The position numbers and the translations under genes were made by a program. Below, piece by piece: positions 28,501 to 36,750 of a stretch of DNA of 64,000 bases; within the stretch, counting starts at the first letter, position 1, and every line of letters starts with the position of its first letter. This DNA comes from Sphingobacterium lactis. Its GTDB lineage: Bacteria; Bacteroidota; Bacteroidia; Sphingobacteriales; Sphingobacteriaceae. The DNA is taken from assembly GCF_011046555.1 (NCBI RefSeq), contig NZ_CP049246.1, forward strand, positions 1,860,001 through 1,924,000, given 5' to 3'. The notes beneath the pieces are model-generated. The model was not told the DNA's origin. It worked only from the letters and a program-made list of their open reading frames with translations, and ran no database searches.

Positions 28501-29697
28501 ATGAAAACAAAACTGATAAACAACTACGTATACTTAGTTTCACTGGTCATAGGAATCCTGATGTTACAAGGATGCAGCAAATACGATTACAGGACTGTAG
28601 AAGAACCTGCATATCTGCGCGTCTTCAACTGTTTGAGTTATGAAGTGAAAATGGAAAACAAAGATCTTCCCGTTCCCTTTTTGACCATGTTGATCGATCC
28701 GGAATTCGATGAAAATGGTATACCCATTGGAGCGGCCATTGTAGGTGATTTCCTTGACACCAGGAGACCTTATGCACCACCTTTCCCATTCTATACAGGA
28801 AATAAAGAGAAAGTAAATTATGAGTATCCTGGCAATGAAGATGTGTTGGTTGGTCCGATAATGAATGGCATTAATATGGCCTCCTGGGCTCAGATTCCCT
28901 CGGGCGAACACCGAATAATTTTCGTTAACAGACCAAAAACTGATGTTCCATTTGCTCAATTGGAGGAACGATTCAGAAAACAGGTTTCTTTGGATACAGT
29001 GTTGACTCTGGATGCAAAAGAAGTATATACCCTGAATGTCCTCCAAAAAGATTTGTCCGCAAAGGAAAATTTTGCCTACCTGCGTAAAGAAAGCTTTCAC
29101 AAACAGGCTTTTGATGATCAAAAAGTATATGTAAACTTTTATAATCTAAGTAATGAAGGCTATTGGAAATTGCCAAATGATATCAAACCAATGTCGGCAG
29201 GTGTCCAAGATGAAATGTCTGTATATGTAACCCTTAGAGATTTGGGCGAATATGCTCCTGGGGCTTTTGATATTATGGAAATACCTGGTTATACCAATCG
29301 GTATTTAGGAAAGATGTACAGGAATACAAGCAGCAATACGGTCACTCCCTATTTTAGTTTTCCATTATTTGCCAAGCCGAATGCCGAACGGATCACTAAT
29401 CGTCAAGAGGCAGAGGTAACCGTCTTGGTTCCCTATATGTCTCCCCAGTTACTGAGCGATAGCGCACCTAATGCAGAGTTTATACGGCTCACCTGTAATG
29501 TGCCAACTAATGTCTTGGCCAACACGAATACCGATCCTTATTACCGAGCTTCTAAGTACATCAATTTCTTGACCATCAGAACACACGCTGGAAAAAATAA
29601 AGAACAGGTGTTTTCGACGATAAGTTCAATTGAATTTGTAAATGGTTCGGTGTACCTGACTTCGGTACAAAGGGTTTTTCCCGAACCTGAATTTTAA
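28501..29697 (+). CDS. Secreted lipoprotein of the fasciclin/receptor cluster, function unknown
   Basis: 398 residues with a clear lipoprotein signal (ILMLQGCSKYD, C25). The N-terminal part (AYLRVFNCLSYEV, then IPSGEHRIIFVNRP) resembles the beta-strand-rich DUF4397-like parts of the preceding lipoprotein, but the match is weak. It lies 19 bp after that gene and 17 bp before the first fasciclin gene, so it belongs to the same transcript. I recognise no catalytic residues. A structural or ligand-binding role at the cell surface is the simplest inference. Confidence 0.6.
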   Translation: MKTKLINNYVYLVSLVIGILMLQGCSKYDYRTVEEPAYLRVFNCLSYEVKMENKDLPVPFLTMLIDPEFDENGIPIGAAIVGDFLDTRRPYAPPFPFYTGNKEKVNYEYPGNEDVLVGPIMNGINMASWAQIPSGEHRIIFVNRPKTDVPFAQLEERFRKQVSLDTVLTLDAKEVYTLNVLQKDLSAKENFAYLRKESFHKQAFDDQKVYVNFYNLSNEGYWKLPNDIKPMSAGVQDEMSVYVTLRDLGEYAPGAFDIMEIPGYTNRYLGKMYRNTSSNTVTPYFSFPLFAKPNAERITNRQEAEVTVLVPYMSPQLLSDSAPNAEFIRLTCNVPTNVLANTNTDPYYRASKYINFLTIRTHAGKNKEQVFSTISSIEFVNGSVYLTSVQRVFPEPEF

Positions 29698-29714
29698 AAT
29701 TTAAAGATTGAAAA

Positions 29715-30773
29715 ATGAAAATTTACAACTTTTATAAAATATCATGCCTCCTGTGTTTATTCTTTACCCTCGCGGCTTGTCGACATGATGAGGTTTCGTT
29801 GACCATCGAAAGTGAGCAGTTTCGATCTTCCGTCGATTACATTGAAAACAATTATGCCTTGCGTATTTTCTCGGAATTGATCAAAAAATCCGGTATGTAT
29901 GAAGAATTGGCAACTCACAATAATCTGACTTACCTTATTCCCACTGATAGGGCGTTAATAAGCCAAGGGTTTACCATAAACGAGGCGCAGGAAATGAGCC
30001 AGGAGCAAGCTATAAAGATGGTTAAAGAATATCTTGCTGAAGGACTCATTCCCACAAAAGCTGTCCCTAATAATACCATTGATAATAAATTTAAAAATCT
30101 GAATGATGAACAGCTGTATTTTGCCAGTACGGAAGGTAAATACTATGTCAATGGAGTATTGATGGATAAAAATGGGAAAGATATTACCCTGACCAATGGA
30201 ATATTACATGTGTTGGAGGGAAAATTAAATTTTACATCGTTAACCTTAAAAGAATATTTATCCCAACAGACAAAGTATAGCCTTTTTACTGCAGGATTGA
30301 AGAAATTCGGTTTATGGGAAAAGCTGAACGGCGAAATTCCTTATACCGTCTTTGCACTCACCAATGCCCAAATGGAAGCTGCAGGCATGAACAAAACCTT
30401 TTTGGATGAAATGGATGCCAAAGATTATTATCCGCATTTATTTTCGGGATATGTTATTCCCAATCATTTTCTGACCCAGGATGCTACGGTGCTATTAATG
30501 CCGGTTTATATCTTTATGGGTGCAGATAGCGTCTACTTTGAACGGAATCAGGTCGCGTTGTTTGATAGCGGTGATCCAGCCTATCAAAATGCAGTGATGA
30601 CCAGTCCGTCCAGCATTGGCCTTCTTTCCTATAAAACGCAGAGGCCATCTCCAGTCGCCAGTGAAGGGGTTGTTTTTGCTACTAATCCTGAGCATTTAAA
30701 TATAGAGTGTTTGGACGGCGTTGTCCATGAACTTGATAAAGTCCTTACTCCACCCGAAAAAGCTAAGAAATAA
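29715..30773 (+). CDS. Fasciclin-domain lipoprotein 1
   Basis: 352 residues, lipobox cysteine C22 (FTLAACRHDE), followed by two fasciclin (FAS1) domains. The first (about 36-170) has the H1-like strand NLTYLIPTDRA and ends with the H2-like TNGILHVLEGKL. The second (about 172-345) has IPYTVFALTNAQM and VVHELDKVL. FAS1 domains mediate adhesion or binding of proteins and glycans. Multi-domain FAS1 lipoproteins in this phylum are poorly studied. It lies 4 bp before the next fasciclin gene. Confidence 0.85.
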   Translation: MKIYNFYKISCLLCLFFTLAACRHDEVSLTIESEQFRSSVDYIENNYALRIFSELIKKSGMYEELATHNNLTYLIPTDRALISQGFTINEAQEMSQEQAIKMVKEYLAEGLIPTKAVPNNTIDNKFKNLNDEQLYFASTEGKYYVNGVLMDKNGKDITLTNGILHVLEGKLNFTSLTLKEYLSQQTKYSLFTAGLKKFGLWEKLNGEIPYTVFALTNAQMEAAGMNKTFLDEMDAKDYYPHLFSGYVIPNHFLTQDATVLLMPVYIFMGADSVYFERNQVALFDSGDPAYQNAVMTSPSSIGLLSYKTQRPSPVASEGVVFATNPEHLNIECLDGVVHELDKVLTPPEKAKK

Positions 30774-30777
30774 GAAC

Positions 30778-32079
30778 ATGGAAAATCAGAATAATCTATT
30801 TATGAAAAGATTCATGGGCTATCTACTCCTATTGTTTTGTATGGCCTGCCAGAAAAATGAATTTATTCCCAATGTGGAAGGTGAAGCGATTCCATATCAG
30901 GATAGTCTGTCCTATAGCACCTTGCAAAAGGAACTTGAAAAACCAGCATTCTCCATCTACAAGATTCTATGGGATAAAGCTGATTTCCCTGGTTTTGCAA
31001 AACAGGATTCCCTATCCGAATATCCTGTCAGCAGGACCATTACAAGAACCTATTTCCTGGTGGAAAATGGTGTGCTGGAAAAGGCAGGAATAAGTACATC
31101 AGTTGCTAAGTCTATGCCTGTAGAGCAAGCTAAGGAATTAGTGTTTAATCATATTTACCAACAAGCCTATGATGTGGATAAAGGTCTTGATGGGAATGGA
31201 AACAGTTTAAAATCATATCTGCATTATCCAGTTCCTGAAGGTGTTTTTCCACTGAGCTACTATGTCTATCAAATCAAGTTAAGTTTTGTTAACGGGAAAC
31301 TCCTACGTGATGGACAGCCATTTGACATTGGGAAACCTCTATGGACAAAAGAGGGAAGTGTTATCATTCCGGCAAAGCAACTTATAGTGCAGCAAAAGGA
31401 TATGTTGGAAATAATGGAAAATGATCCTGACCTGAGCATTTTTACTGGTTGGATAAAATGGCGGGATACTGAATATCTCCGTCTCCATAACTATTTGGCT
31501 GATAGTTTTGGTCCCGGATATGAGTTCATGAAGGCGGATGATCAATATTATCAATTGTATAAGTTCAACTTCAAATTATTGTCCAATCCGACACCCAAAT
31601 ATGGAGATGGTTTCCGTTTTCAACGGTCAACATTCCTGGCTCCAACAAATGAGGCTTTCAGAAAATTAGGCTTTAACTCATTGACCGACCTGATAGCTTT
31701 TCAGGAGGCTCACTACAAACCTCAACCTACAGATTGGTCCTTTTTTGAAGAGTCATTTGCTGTTGATGATTTGTTGGAAAAGCATTTTTGGAAGGAAGGC
31801 GTATTTATGCCGGGGCAACAATTTGAAATCTACAGTTATTTGATCAATCCAACATTTTTCTCACGCATTCTAGCTCCACCAAATAGTAATAGTGATATCC
31901 AGGCTGGTGGTGATGCAAAGAACGAAATTACCCTAGCTATAAAAAATTCACCCTATCCAGCGGGGAAGCTCATCAAAAAGGATATCCCAACATTGCAGGG
32001 CCCACTGCATACGATAGATGCTATACTTGTACCCACAAATTTTAAACTGGATTTTAATAAGAGAAAATATGAAAAATAA
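30778..32079 (+). CDS. Fasciclin-domain lipoprotein 2
   Basis: 433 residues from the ATG at 30778, which follows the previous stop by four bases. An in-frame ATG at 30721 lies inside the previous gene. The lipobox cysteine is C24 (LLFCMACQKNE). Two divergent FAS1 units are seen. The first has TRTYFLVENGVLEKAGI and VNGKLLRDGQPFDIG. The second has STFLAPTNEAFRKLGF and ends with GPLHTIDAILVP. The final 11 bp overlap the start of the third fasciclin gene, another sign of coupled translation. Confidence 0.82.
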   Translation: MENQNNLFMKRFMGYLLLLFCMACQKNEFIPNVEGEAIPYQDSLSYSTLQKELEKPAFSIYKILWDKADFPGFAKQDSLSEYPVSRTITRTYFLVENGVLEKAGISTSVAKSMPVEQAKELVFNHIYQQAYDVDKGLDGNGNSLKSYLHYPVPEGVFPLSYYVYQIKLSFVNGKLLRDGQPFDIGKPLWTKEGSVIIPAKQLIVQQKDMLEIMENDPDLSIFTGWIKWRDTEYLRLHNYLADSFGPGYEFMKADDQYYQLYKFNFKLLSNPTPKYGDGFRFQRSTFLAPTNEAFRKLGFNSLTDLIAFQEAHYKPQPTDWSFFEESFAVDDLLEKHFWKEGVFMPGQQFEIYSYLINPTFFSRILAPPNSNSDIQAGGDAKNEITLAIKNSPYPAGKLIKKDIPTLQGPLHTIDAILVPTNFKLDFNKRKYEK

Positions 32080-33085
32080 AATATGGATTGTCAAGGTATT
32101 GGTGCTATTCATTTCACTATGCACCCAGTCTTGTAAAAATAATGTACTGGAAAATCAAATCAGCAGCAATTCCATAGGTTCATTGCTCATGGATAATCAG
32201 GGTTTTCAAGAAATTAAAAAAGTCCTGAATCTATCCGATAGGATGAAGGAGCTTGTGGGGACGGAAAAGAGGACTGTCTTAGCCTTTACCGATGACACCT
32301 ATTTGACGACCTATCTAACGGGTGGTATGGAAGAACTAACTTATGGCTTTGAAAAAGCGCCAGCAGAATTCATCAGGCGAATTGCGGATTTCAATATTCT
32401 ATTGGACGATCATGATTTTCTTGCTCTTCCACTGAAGAAAGAACAGGCAATTGCGGTCGACGGAAATAAAAATTTTATTATTTCTCGGTCTATTGTTTCC
32501 GGGGATACCTTGACTACCATCAATGGGGCACGCGTAGTGAACGTGTTGAAGGGATCAAATGGGACGGTGTATGTACTTGATAAAGTATTTTTCGGGAATG
32601 AGGATTATGCACATGTGAGTGAAGGATTAGCTTCGCAAAAAGCACTTACGCTATTCAATTATGCCGCTCAGGTTACGGGGATGAAAAGTTTTCTGGCTAA
32701 TGGTTCATCCTATTTTACGGTTCTAGCTCCTTCAAATGACGCTATGGCCATGGTTGGATACCCTGATTTTGCCAGTATTGATGTAGCGGATAAGGACAAA
32801 CTTGTCTATTTTATCAAATCCCATATCATTTCTGATAGAAAATACATGATTGATATCGAGCTTGAATTAGTTCCATACACAAAACCTTTTCCCGTAGAAA
32901 CACTGTCGGGCAATATCATCTACGGTGATTTACGCACCTTTTATGATACAGCAGATAATAGAAAGGGCTTCTGCATAATTGGAGAGGATTTTAATGAATA
33001 TGATCTAGCGAAATTAATGCAGCGAGATATCCTCTGTAAAAACGGGCTGGTCAATATTGTAAATATGGCCTTAATTAAACCATAG
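32069..33085 (+). CDS. Fasciclin-domain lipoprotein 3
   Basis: 338 residues from the ATG at 32069, overlapping the preceding gene by 11 bp. An in-frame ATG at 32018 would put unrelated residues before the signal and is rejected. The lipobox cysteine is C22 (SLCTQSCKNN). It has two FAS1 domains. The first has RTVLAFTDDTYL and the H2-like INGARVVNVLKG with TVYVLDKVF. The second has SSYFTVLAPSNDAMAMVGY. It is the clearest fasciclin of the three. It lies 20 bp before the second TonB receptor and is probably its surface partner or part of the same complex. Confidence 0.87.
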   Translation: MKNKIWIVKVLVLFISLCTQSCKNNVLENQISSNSIGSLLMDNQGFQEIKKVLNLSDRMKELVGTEKRTVLAFTDDTYLTTYLTGGMEELTYGFEKAPAEFIRRIADFNILLDDHDFLALPLKKEQAIAVDGNKNFIISRSIVSGDTLTTINGARVVNVLKGSNGTVYVLDKVFFGNEDYAHVSEGLASQKALTLFNYAAQVTGMKSFLANGSSYFTVLAPSNDAMAMVGYPDFASIDVADKDKLVYFIKSHIISDRKYMIDIELELVPYTKPFPVETLSGNIIYGDLRTFYDTADNRKGFCIIGEDFNEYDLAKLMQRDILCKNGLVNIVNMALIKP

Positions 33086-33105
33086 GCTGCACAAAAAAGT
33101 TAACC

Positions 33106-36100
33106 ATGAAATTTATTTCTTTTTATAAGAGCATAGTGACAGGGATACTAATCTTTACACTAAGCTTAACGGGGCATGTAATGGCCCAGGAAACTGCCGG
33201 TGCCTTAACGGGTAAGGTATTGGATATGGATGCAAAACCTTTGGATGGTGCTACCGTTGAAGCATTGCATACCCCATCCGGAACGCGCTATGCGCTTTCC
33301 ACAGATCGAGAAGGCCGATTTACCATTACCAATATGCGGATTGGAGGACCTTATTTGGTGACCGCACGTATGGTAGGTAAATTGGTGGAGGAAAAACCAG
33401 AAGTTTTTATTCGATTGGGTGCAGCGCAAATCCTTGATTTTCAGTTGCGATCTGCAGATCAGGTCATCGATGAGGTGGTGGTAAAAGCTACCCAGCGCGG
33501 ACAGCGTGCCGATAACTACGGAACCGGTAAAAACATTTCGAATGAACAGATCAAAGACATGCCAACGGTAAACCGTTCCATTACCGATATTACAAGATTG
33601 ACGCCACAGGGAAGCCGAGACAATAGCTTTGGTGGAACGAACTTCAGGTATAATAATGTTACCATTGATGGAGCCATCAATAACGATGCAATCGGATTTT
33701 CACCATCGTTGGGTGGCCAAACGGGAACCTCGGGCATGGCGGGAAGCTCAACACGAACCAATCCAATTTCCATGGATGCAGTGCAAGATATGCAGGTGTA
33801 TCTGGCACCATTCGATGTGAAGATCGGAAATTTCACGGGTGGTTCCATCAATGCAGTAACCCGATCGGGAACAAATCGAGTGGAAGGTTCGGTATACGGG
33901 TTTGGACGGAATGCCAGCTTGGTCGGAAAGGATAGAGTAGGGACCCTTGGAAAAATGAATTCAGATTTCTACGATTACCAAGCCGGTTTTCGGATTGGAT
34001 TCCCGATCATTAAGAATAAGCTGTTCTTCTTTTCCAACGAGGAAATTACTCGGAGAGAAGATCCTAGCCAATTAAATATAGGCACCATCGAAACGTTGCA
34101 TATCTTGAGCCCTGAAGATGCCGAAGCGATTTCCACCTCTGTTAATAATAGATACGGTTCAATTTTCAATGCCGGAACACCCGGTTTATATACGAATTGG
34201 AGCAAATCCACCAAATTTTTCAATCGCTTGGACTGGAACATCAATGATCGACATCAATTGGCTGTCCGGAACAACACAATATTCAGTAAAGCTACCCATA
34301 TGGACAGGGATCAGCAGGATTTCCGTTTCAGCAGTATGGCTTTCGAGCAAACCAATAACCAAAACAGTACCGTTGCTGAACTGAAAAGCAGGTACAATAA
34401 CCAATGGTCATCCAATGCACTTATTGGATTTACCGTTGTCAAGGATAAACGCGATCCCATGAGCGATCCCACATTGCCTCAGGTGCAAATCCAAGGGCGC
34501 ACACCAGGCACAACCATATATTTAGGGACAGATCGTGAAGCCAGTATCTTTGATATGAGACAGCAGACGATCGAATTGACGGCGAATGTGAACTGGAACA
34601 CGGGTAGACATAAGGTCCTTTTTGGAACGCATAATGAATTATATGCGATCCAATATGGCTTTGTCAACAGCTGGAATGGACGGGTAGACTACAACAGTGT
34701 GGAGGACTTTATAGCCAATACGCCATACCGGGTTCGGGGTAGCTATAATTATATAAATAATAGTCGCGATTATATCCTTAAAAATCCTGCAGCTGATTTT
34801 CAGGTCAACATGTATAGTTTGTACATGCAAGATGAAATCAGACTGCATGATCGCCTTAGCATAACCCCAGGCTTACGCTTGGATTTAATGCAGCTACCAA
34901 CCATGCCTACTTTGAGCGAAAAAGTCAAAACGATGCAAACGGATCCCTATTATGGTTCTACCTATCATTACACGCCGATCAATCGCATTACGAATGATTT
35001 CTTCAATCGGATCCAGATCTCGCCACGGATTGGATTCAGATGGGAGACCAACGAGAATAGAAATGTGGTTATCAGGGGTGGTGCCGGAATGTTTACCGGA
35101 AGAATTCCATTTGCCTGGTTAGCGTATGCTTATTACAACACTGGAGATAGCTATGGTGCCTTCGACCAAAGAGCGGATCAGAAGCCTTTCGTGCCGGGGT
35201 CGGATGCGATTGAGCCGAATCCTAATGGGTTGGGTAAGTTTATTACGGAGAATGCAACGGACATTTCCGACGTGCACAGCGGAAAAACACAAGTCGATCT
35301 GGTGGACAATGGATTCAATCTTCCCCAGATATTGCGAGCAAGTGTTGCGGTAGACTTTGAAACAGAGAATAACTGGAAATTTACACTTGAAGGATTATAT
35401 ACCAAGAATTTGAACGATGTGCTATTCCAGCAACTCAATACCAAGGACAATCCATACTGGTACGGCTATGATCCGGAAAGGAAACAACCTGTTTATTCGG
35501 GTTCTGTTGATAACCGATTCTCCAATGTGTATTTGTTAAGTAATACCAATCAGGGACATCGCTATCATATAACGGGAACCGTGACGAAGTCTTTACTGGA
35601 AAATCTGCAGTTTACGGCCAGCTACACCTATGGAAAATCAAAGGATCTCAGCAATGGTGTTCGGAACTCTATGGAATCCAATTGGCAATTGAATCAATCG
35701 CTTGTACCGAACAATCCAACTCTGGCCTATAGCAATTTTGATATCCGCCATCGAATTGTTTCCAATGTATCCTATTCAGTGGGTTGGAATCGTTATGGAA
35801 CAACCAATTTTGGTTTATTCTTCTCAGCACAATCGGGCAGTCCATTTTCCTACGGGATAGTGAACCGGAGCATTCAAGGGTTACCTCAGCAAGTTTCCTT
35901 GGTCTACATACCTAGGCAGGAAGAAGCTGTTCGCTTTTTCCAGAATATTGCCAATGGACCAACTGCGTTGGAACAAGCCCAAGCCTTCAATGCATTCATT
36001 GATCAGCATGCGTATTTGAAAGGGCGGAGAGGGCAGTTTACAGAACGAAATACAGGAAGAACGCCATGGAATGTACAAGCAGACTTTCATGTTGCACATC

Positions 36101-36375
36101 AATTGCCCATTACTAAATCAGGTCAATCGATCACCATATCAGCAGATATCGTCAACTTAACTAATTTGCTGTACAAGGAATGGGGTGTGCAATACTTCTC
36201 GCCAAACACGTTCAATTCGACAAGTTCGGTAGGGTTGGAACCAACTTTGTTTCCGCCGCAGCAAAATGCAGGAAATTGGCCAGTTTTTACATTTAAGGAT
36301 CCAGGAAAACCTTACAGTGTAGATTACTTCAATTCAAGACCTCAAGTCCAGTTGGGATTGCGGTATTCTTTTTAA
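33106..36375 (+). CDS. Oar-like TonB-dependent outer-membrane receptor
   Basis: 1089 residues: signal peptide to about residue 28 (GHVMAQET), a carboxypeptidase-regulatory-like domain (about 34-115, GKVLDMDAKPLDGATVEA), then a plug (about 135-265) with NNVTIDGAINNDAIGF, DVKIGNFTGGSINAVTRSGT and a barrel with NVVIRGGAGMFTGRIPF. This pattern matches Oar/OmpA-related TonB receptors, some of which take up or export proteins or peptides. There is no STN domain, unlike the first receptor of the cluster, so it is probably a transport arm and not a sensor. It is the last gene of the run and is followed by a terminator. Confidence 0.9.
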   Translation: MKFISFYKSIVTGILIFTLSLTGHVMAQETAGALTGKVLDMDAKPLDGATVEALHTPSGTRYALSTDREGRFTITNMRIGGPYLVTARMVGKLVEEKPEVFIRLGAAQILDFQLRSADQVIDEVVVKATQRGQRADNYGTGKNISNEQIKDMPTVNRSITDITRLTPQGSRDNSFGGTNFRYNNVTIDGAINNDAIGFSPSLGGQTGTSGMAGSSTRTNPISMDAVQDMQVYLAPFDVKIGNFTGGSINAVTRSGTNRVEGSVYGFGRNASLVGKDRVGTLGKMNSDFYDYQAGFRIGFPIIKNKLFFFSNEEITRREDPSQLNIGTIETLHILSPEDAEAISTSVNNRYGSIFNAGTPGLYTNWSKSTKFFNRLDWNINDRHQLAVRNNTIFSKATHMDRDQQDFRFSSMAFEQTNNQNSTVAELKSRYNNQWSSNALIGFTVVKDKRDPMSDPTLPQVQIQGRTPGTTIYLGTDREASIFDMRQQTIELTANVNWNTGRHKVLFGTHNELYAIQYGFVNSWNGRVDYNSVEDFIANTPYRVRGSYNYINNSRDYILKNPAADFQVNMYSLYMQDEIRLHDRLSITPGLRLDLMQLPTMPTLSEKVKTMQTDPYYGSTYHYTPINRITNDFFNRIQISPRIGFRWETNENRNVVIRGGAGMFTGRIPFAWLAYAYYNTGDSYGAFDQRADQKPFVPGSDAIEPNPNGLGKFITENATDISDVHSGKTQVDLVDNGFNLPQILRASVAVDFETENNWKFTLEGLYTKNLNDVLFQQLNTKDNPYWYGYDPERKQPVYSGSVDNRFSNVYLLSNTNQGHRYHITGTVTKSLLENLQFTASYTYGKSKDLSNGVRNSMESNWQLNQSLVPNNPTLAYSNFDIRHRIVSNVSYSVGWNRYGTTNFGLFFSAQSGSPFSYGIVNRSIQGLPQQVSLVYIPRQEEAVRFFQNIANGPTALEQAQAFNAFIDQHAYLKGRRGQFTERNTGRTPWNVQADFHVAHQLPITKSGQSITISADIVNLTNLLYKEWGVQYFSPNTFNSTSSVGLEPTLFPPQQNAGNWPVFTFKDPGKPYSVDYFNSRPQVQLGLRYSF

Positions 36376-36543
36376 ACGAAAACTACGTACTATAAATTGG
36401 AGGTGGGTAATCAAATCGATTACTCACTTCTTTTTTATTACAAAAGGTTCAATAAGACCAATCGTTAGCCATCATCATAAAAAATCTTATGTTAAATAGA
36501 TTATTGTAAAAAATCCCCCTAGTCAGCCTCAATAGGGGATATC

Positions 36544-36574
36544 AAAAAAGGGACAGCTAACGCCGTCCCTTTTT
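36544..36574. terminator. Terminator between the receptor cluster and the feo operon
   Basis: AAAAAAGGGAC / GTCCCTTTTT stem with a 10-nt loop. Poly-A on the left and poly-T on the right let it work in both directions for two convergent operons. A second, weaker hairpin (ATCCCCCTA / TAGGGGAT, 36512-36540) precedes it. Confidence 0.8.
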
Positions 36575-36600
36575 CTTATGTGATCAATTCAAAACTACCC

Positions 36601-36750
36601 TTATTTTTTCGGTTTTATTTCCACATCACAGTTGCACCCTTTTCCACAGCCAGGCGTACCTGATTTCTTACTGAAGAAAGGTTTGAAAATAACATAGAGC
36701 GCGAATATAAAAAGCGCGAAAATAATAATGTATTGAATTGTTGTACTCAT
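36601..36750 (-). CDS. FeoB-associated Cys-rich small membrane protein
   Basis: 49 residues: one membrane span (IQYIIIFALFIFALYVIFKP) followed by a Cys-rich tail (SGTPGCGKGCNCDVE). Small proteins of this build follow feoB in many Bacteroidota and are thought to help ferrous iron uptake, perhaps as a metal relay. The start at 36750 is chosen because its ATG overlaps the feoB TAA by one base (TAATG). A longer frame starting inside feoB is not credible. Confidence 0.85.
   Translation of the reverse strand: MSTTIQYIIIFALFIFALYVIFKPFFSKKSGTPGCGKGCNCDVEIKPKK

Noticed and set aside
21143..36375. Polysaccharide-utilisation locus
   Set aside because: There is no SusD, glycoside hydrolase, lyase or sulfatase in the run, so a classical PUL call is not supported.
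36512..36540. Hairpin ATCCCCCTA/TAGGGGAT before the main terminator as a riboswitch
   Set aside because: It is a short stem with a bulge, lies after the operon end and not in a leader, and matches no known riboswitch layout.
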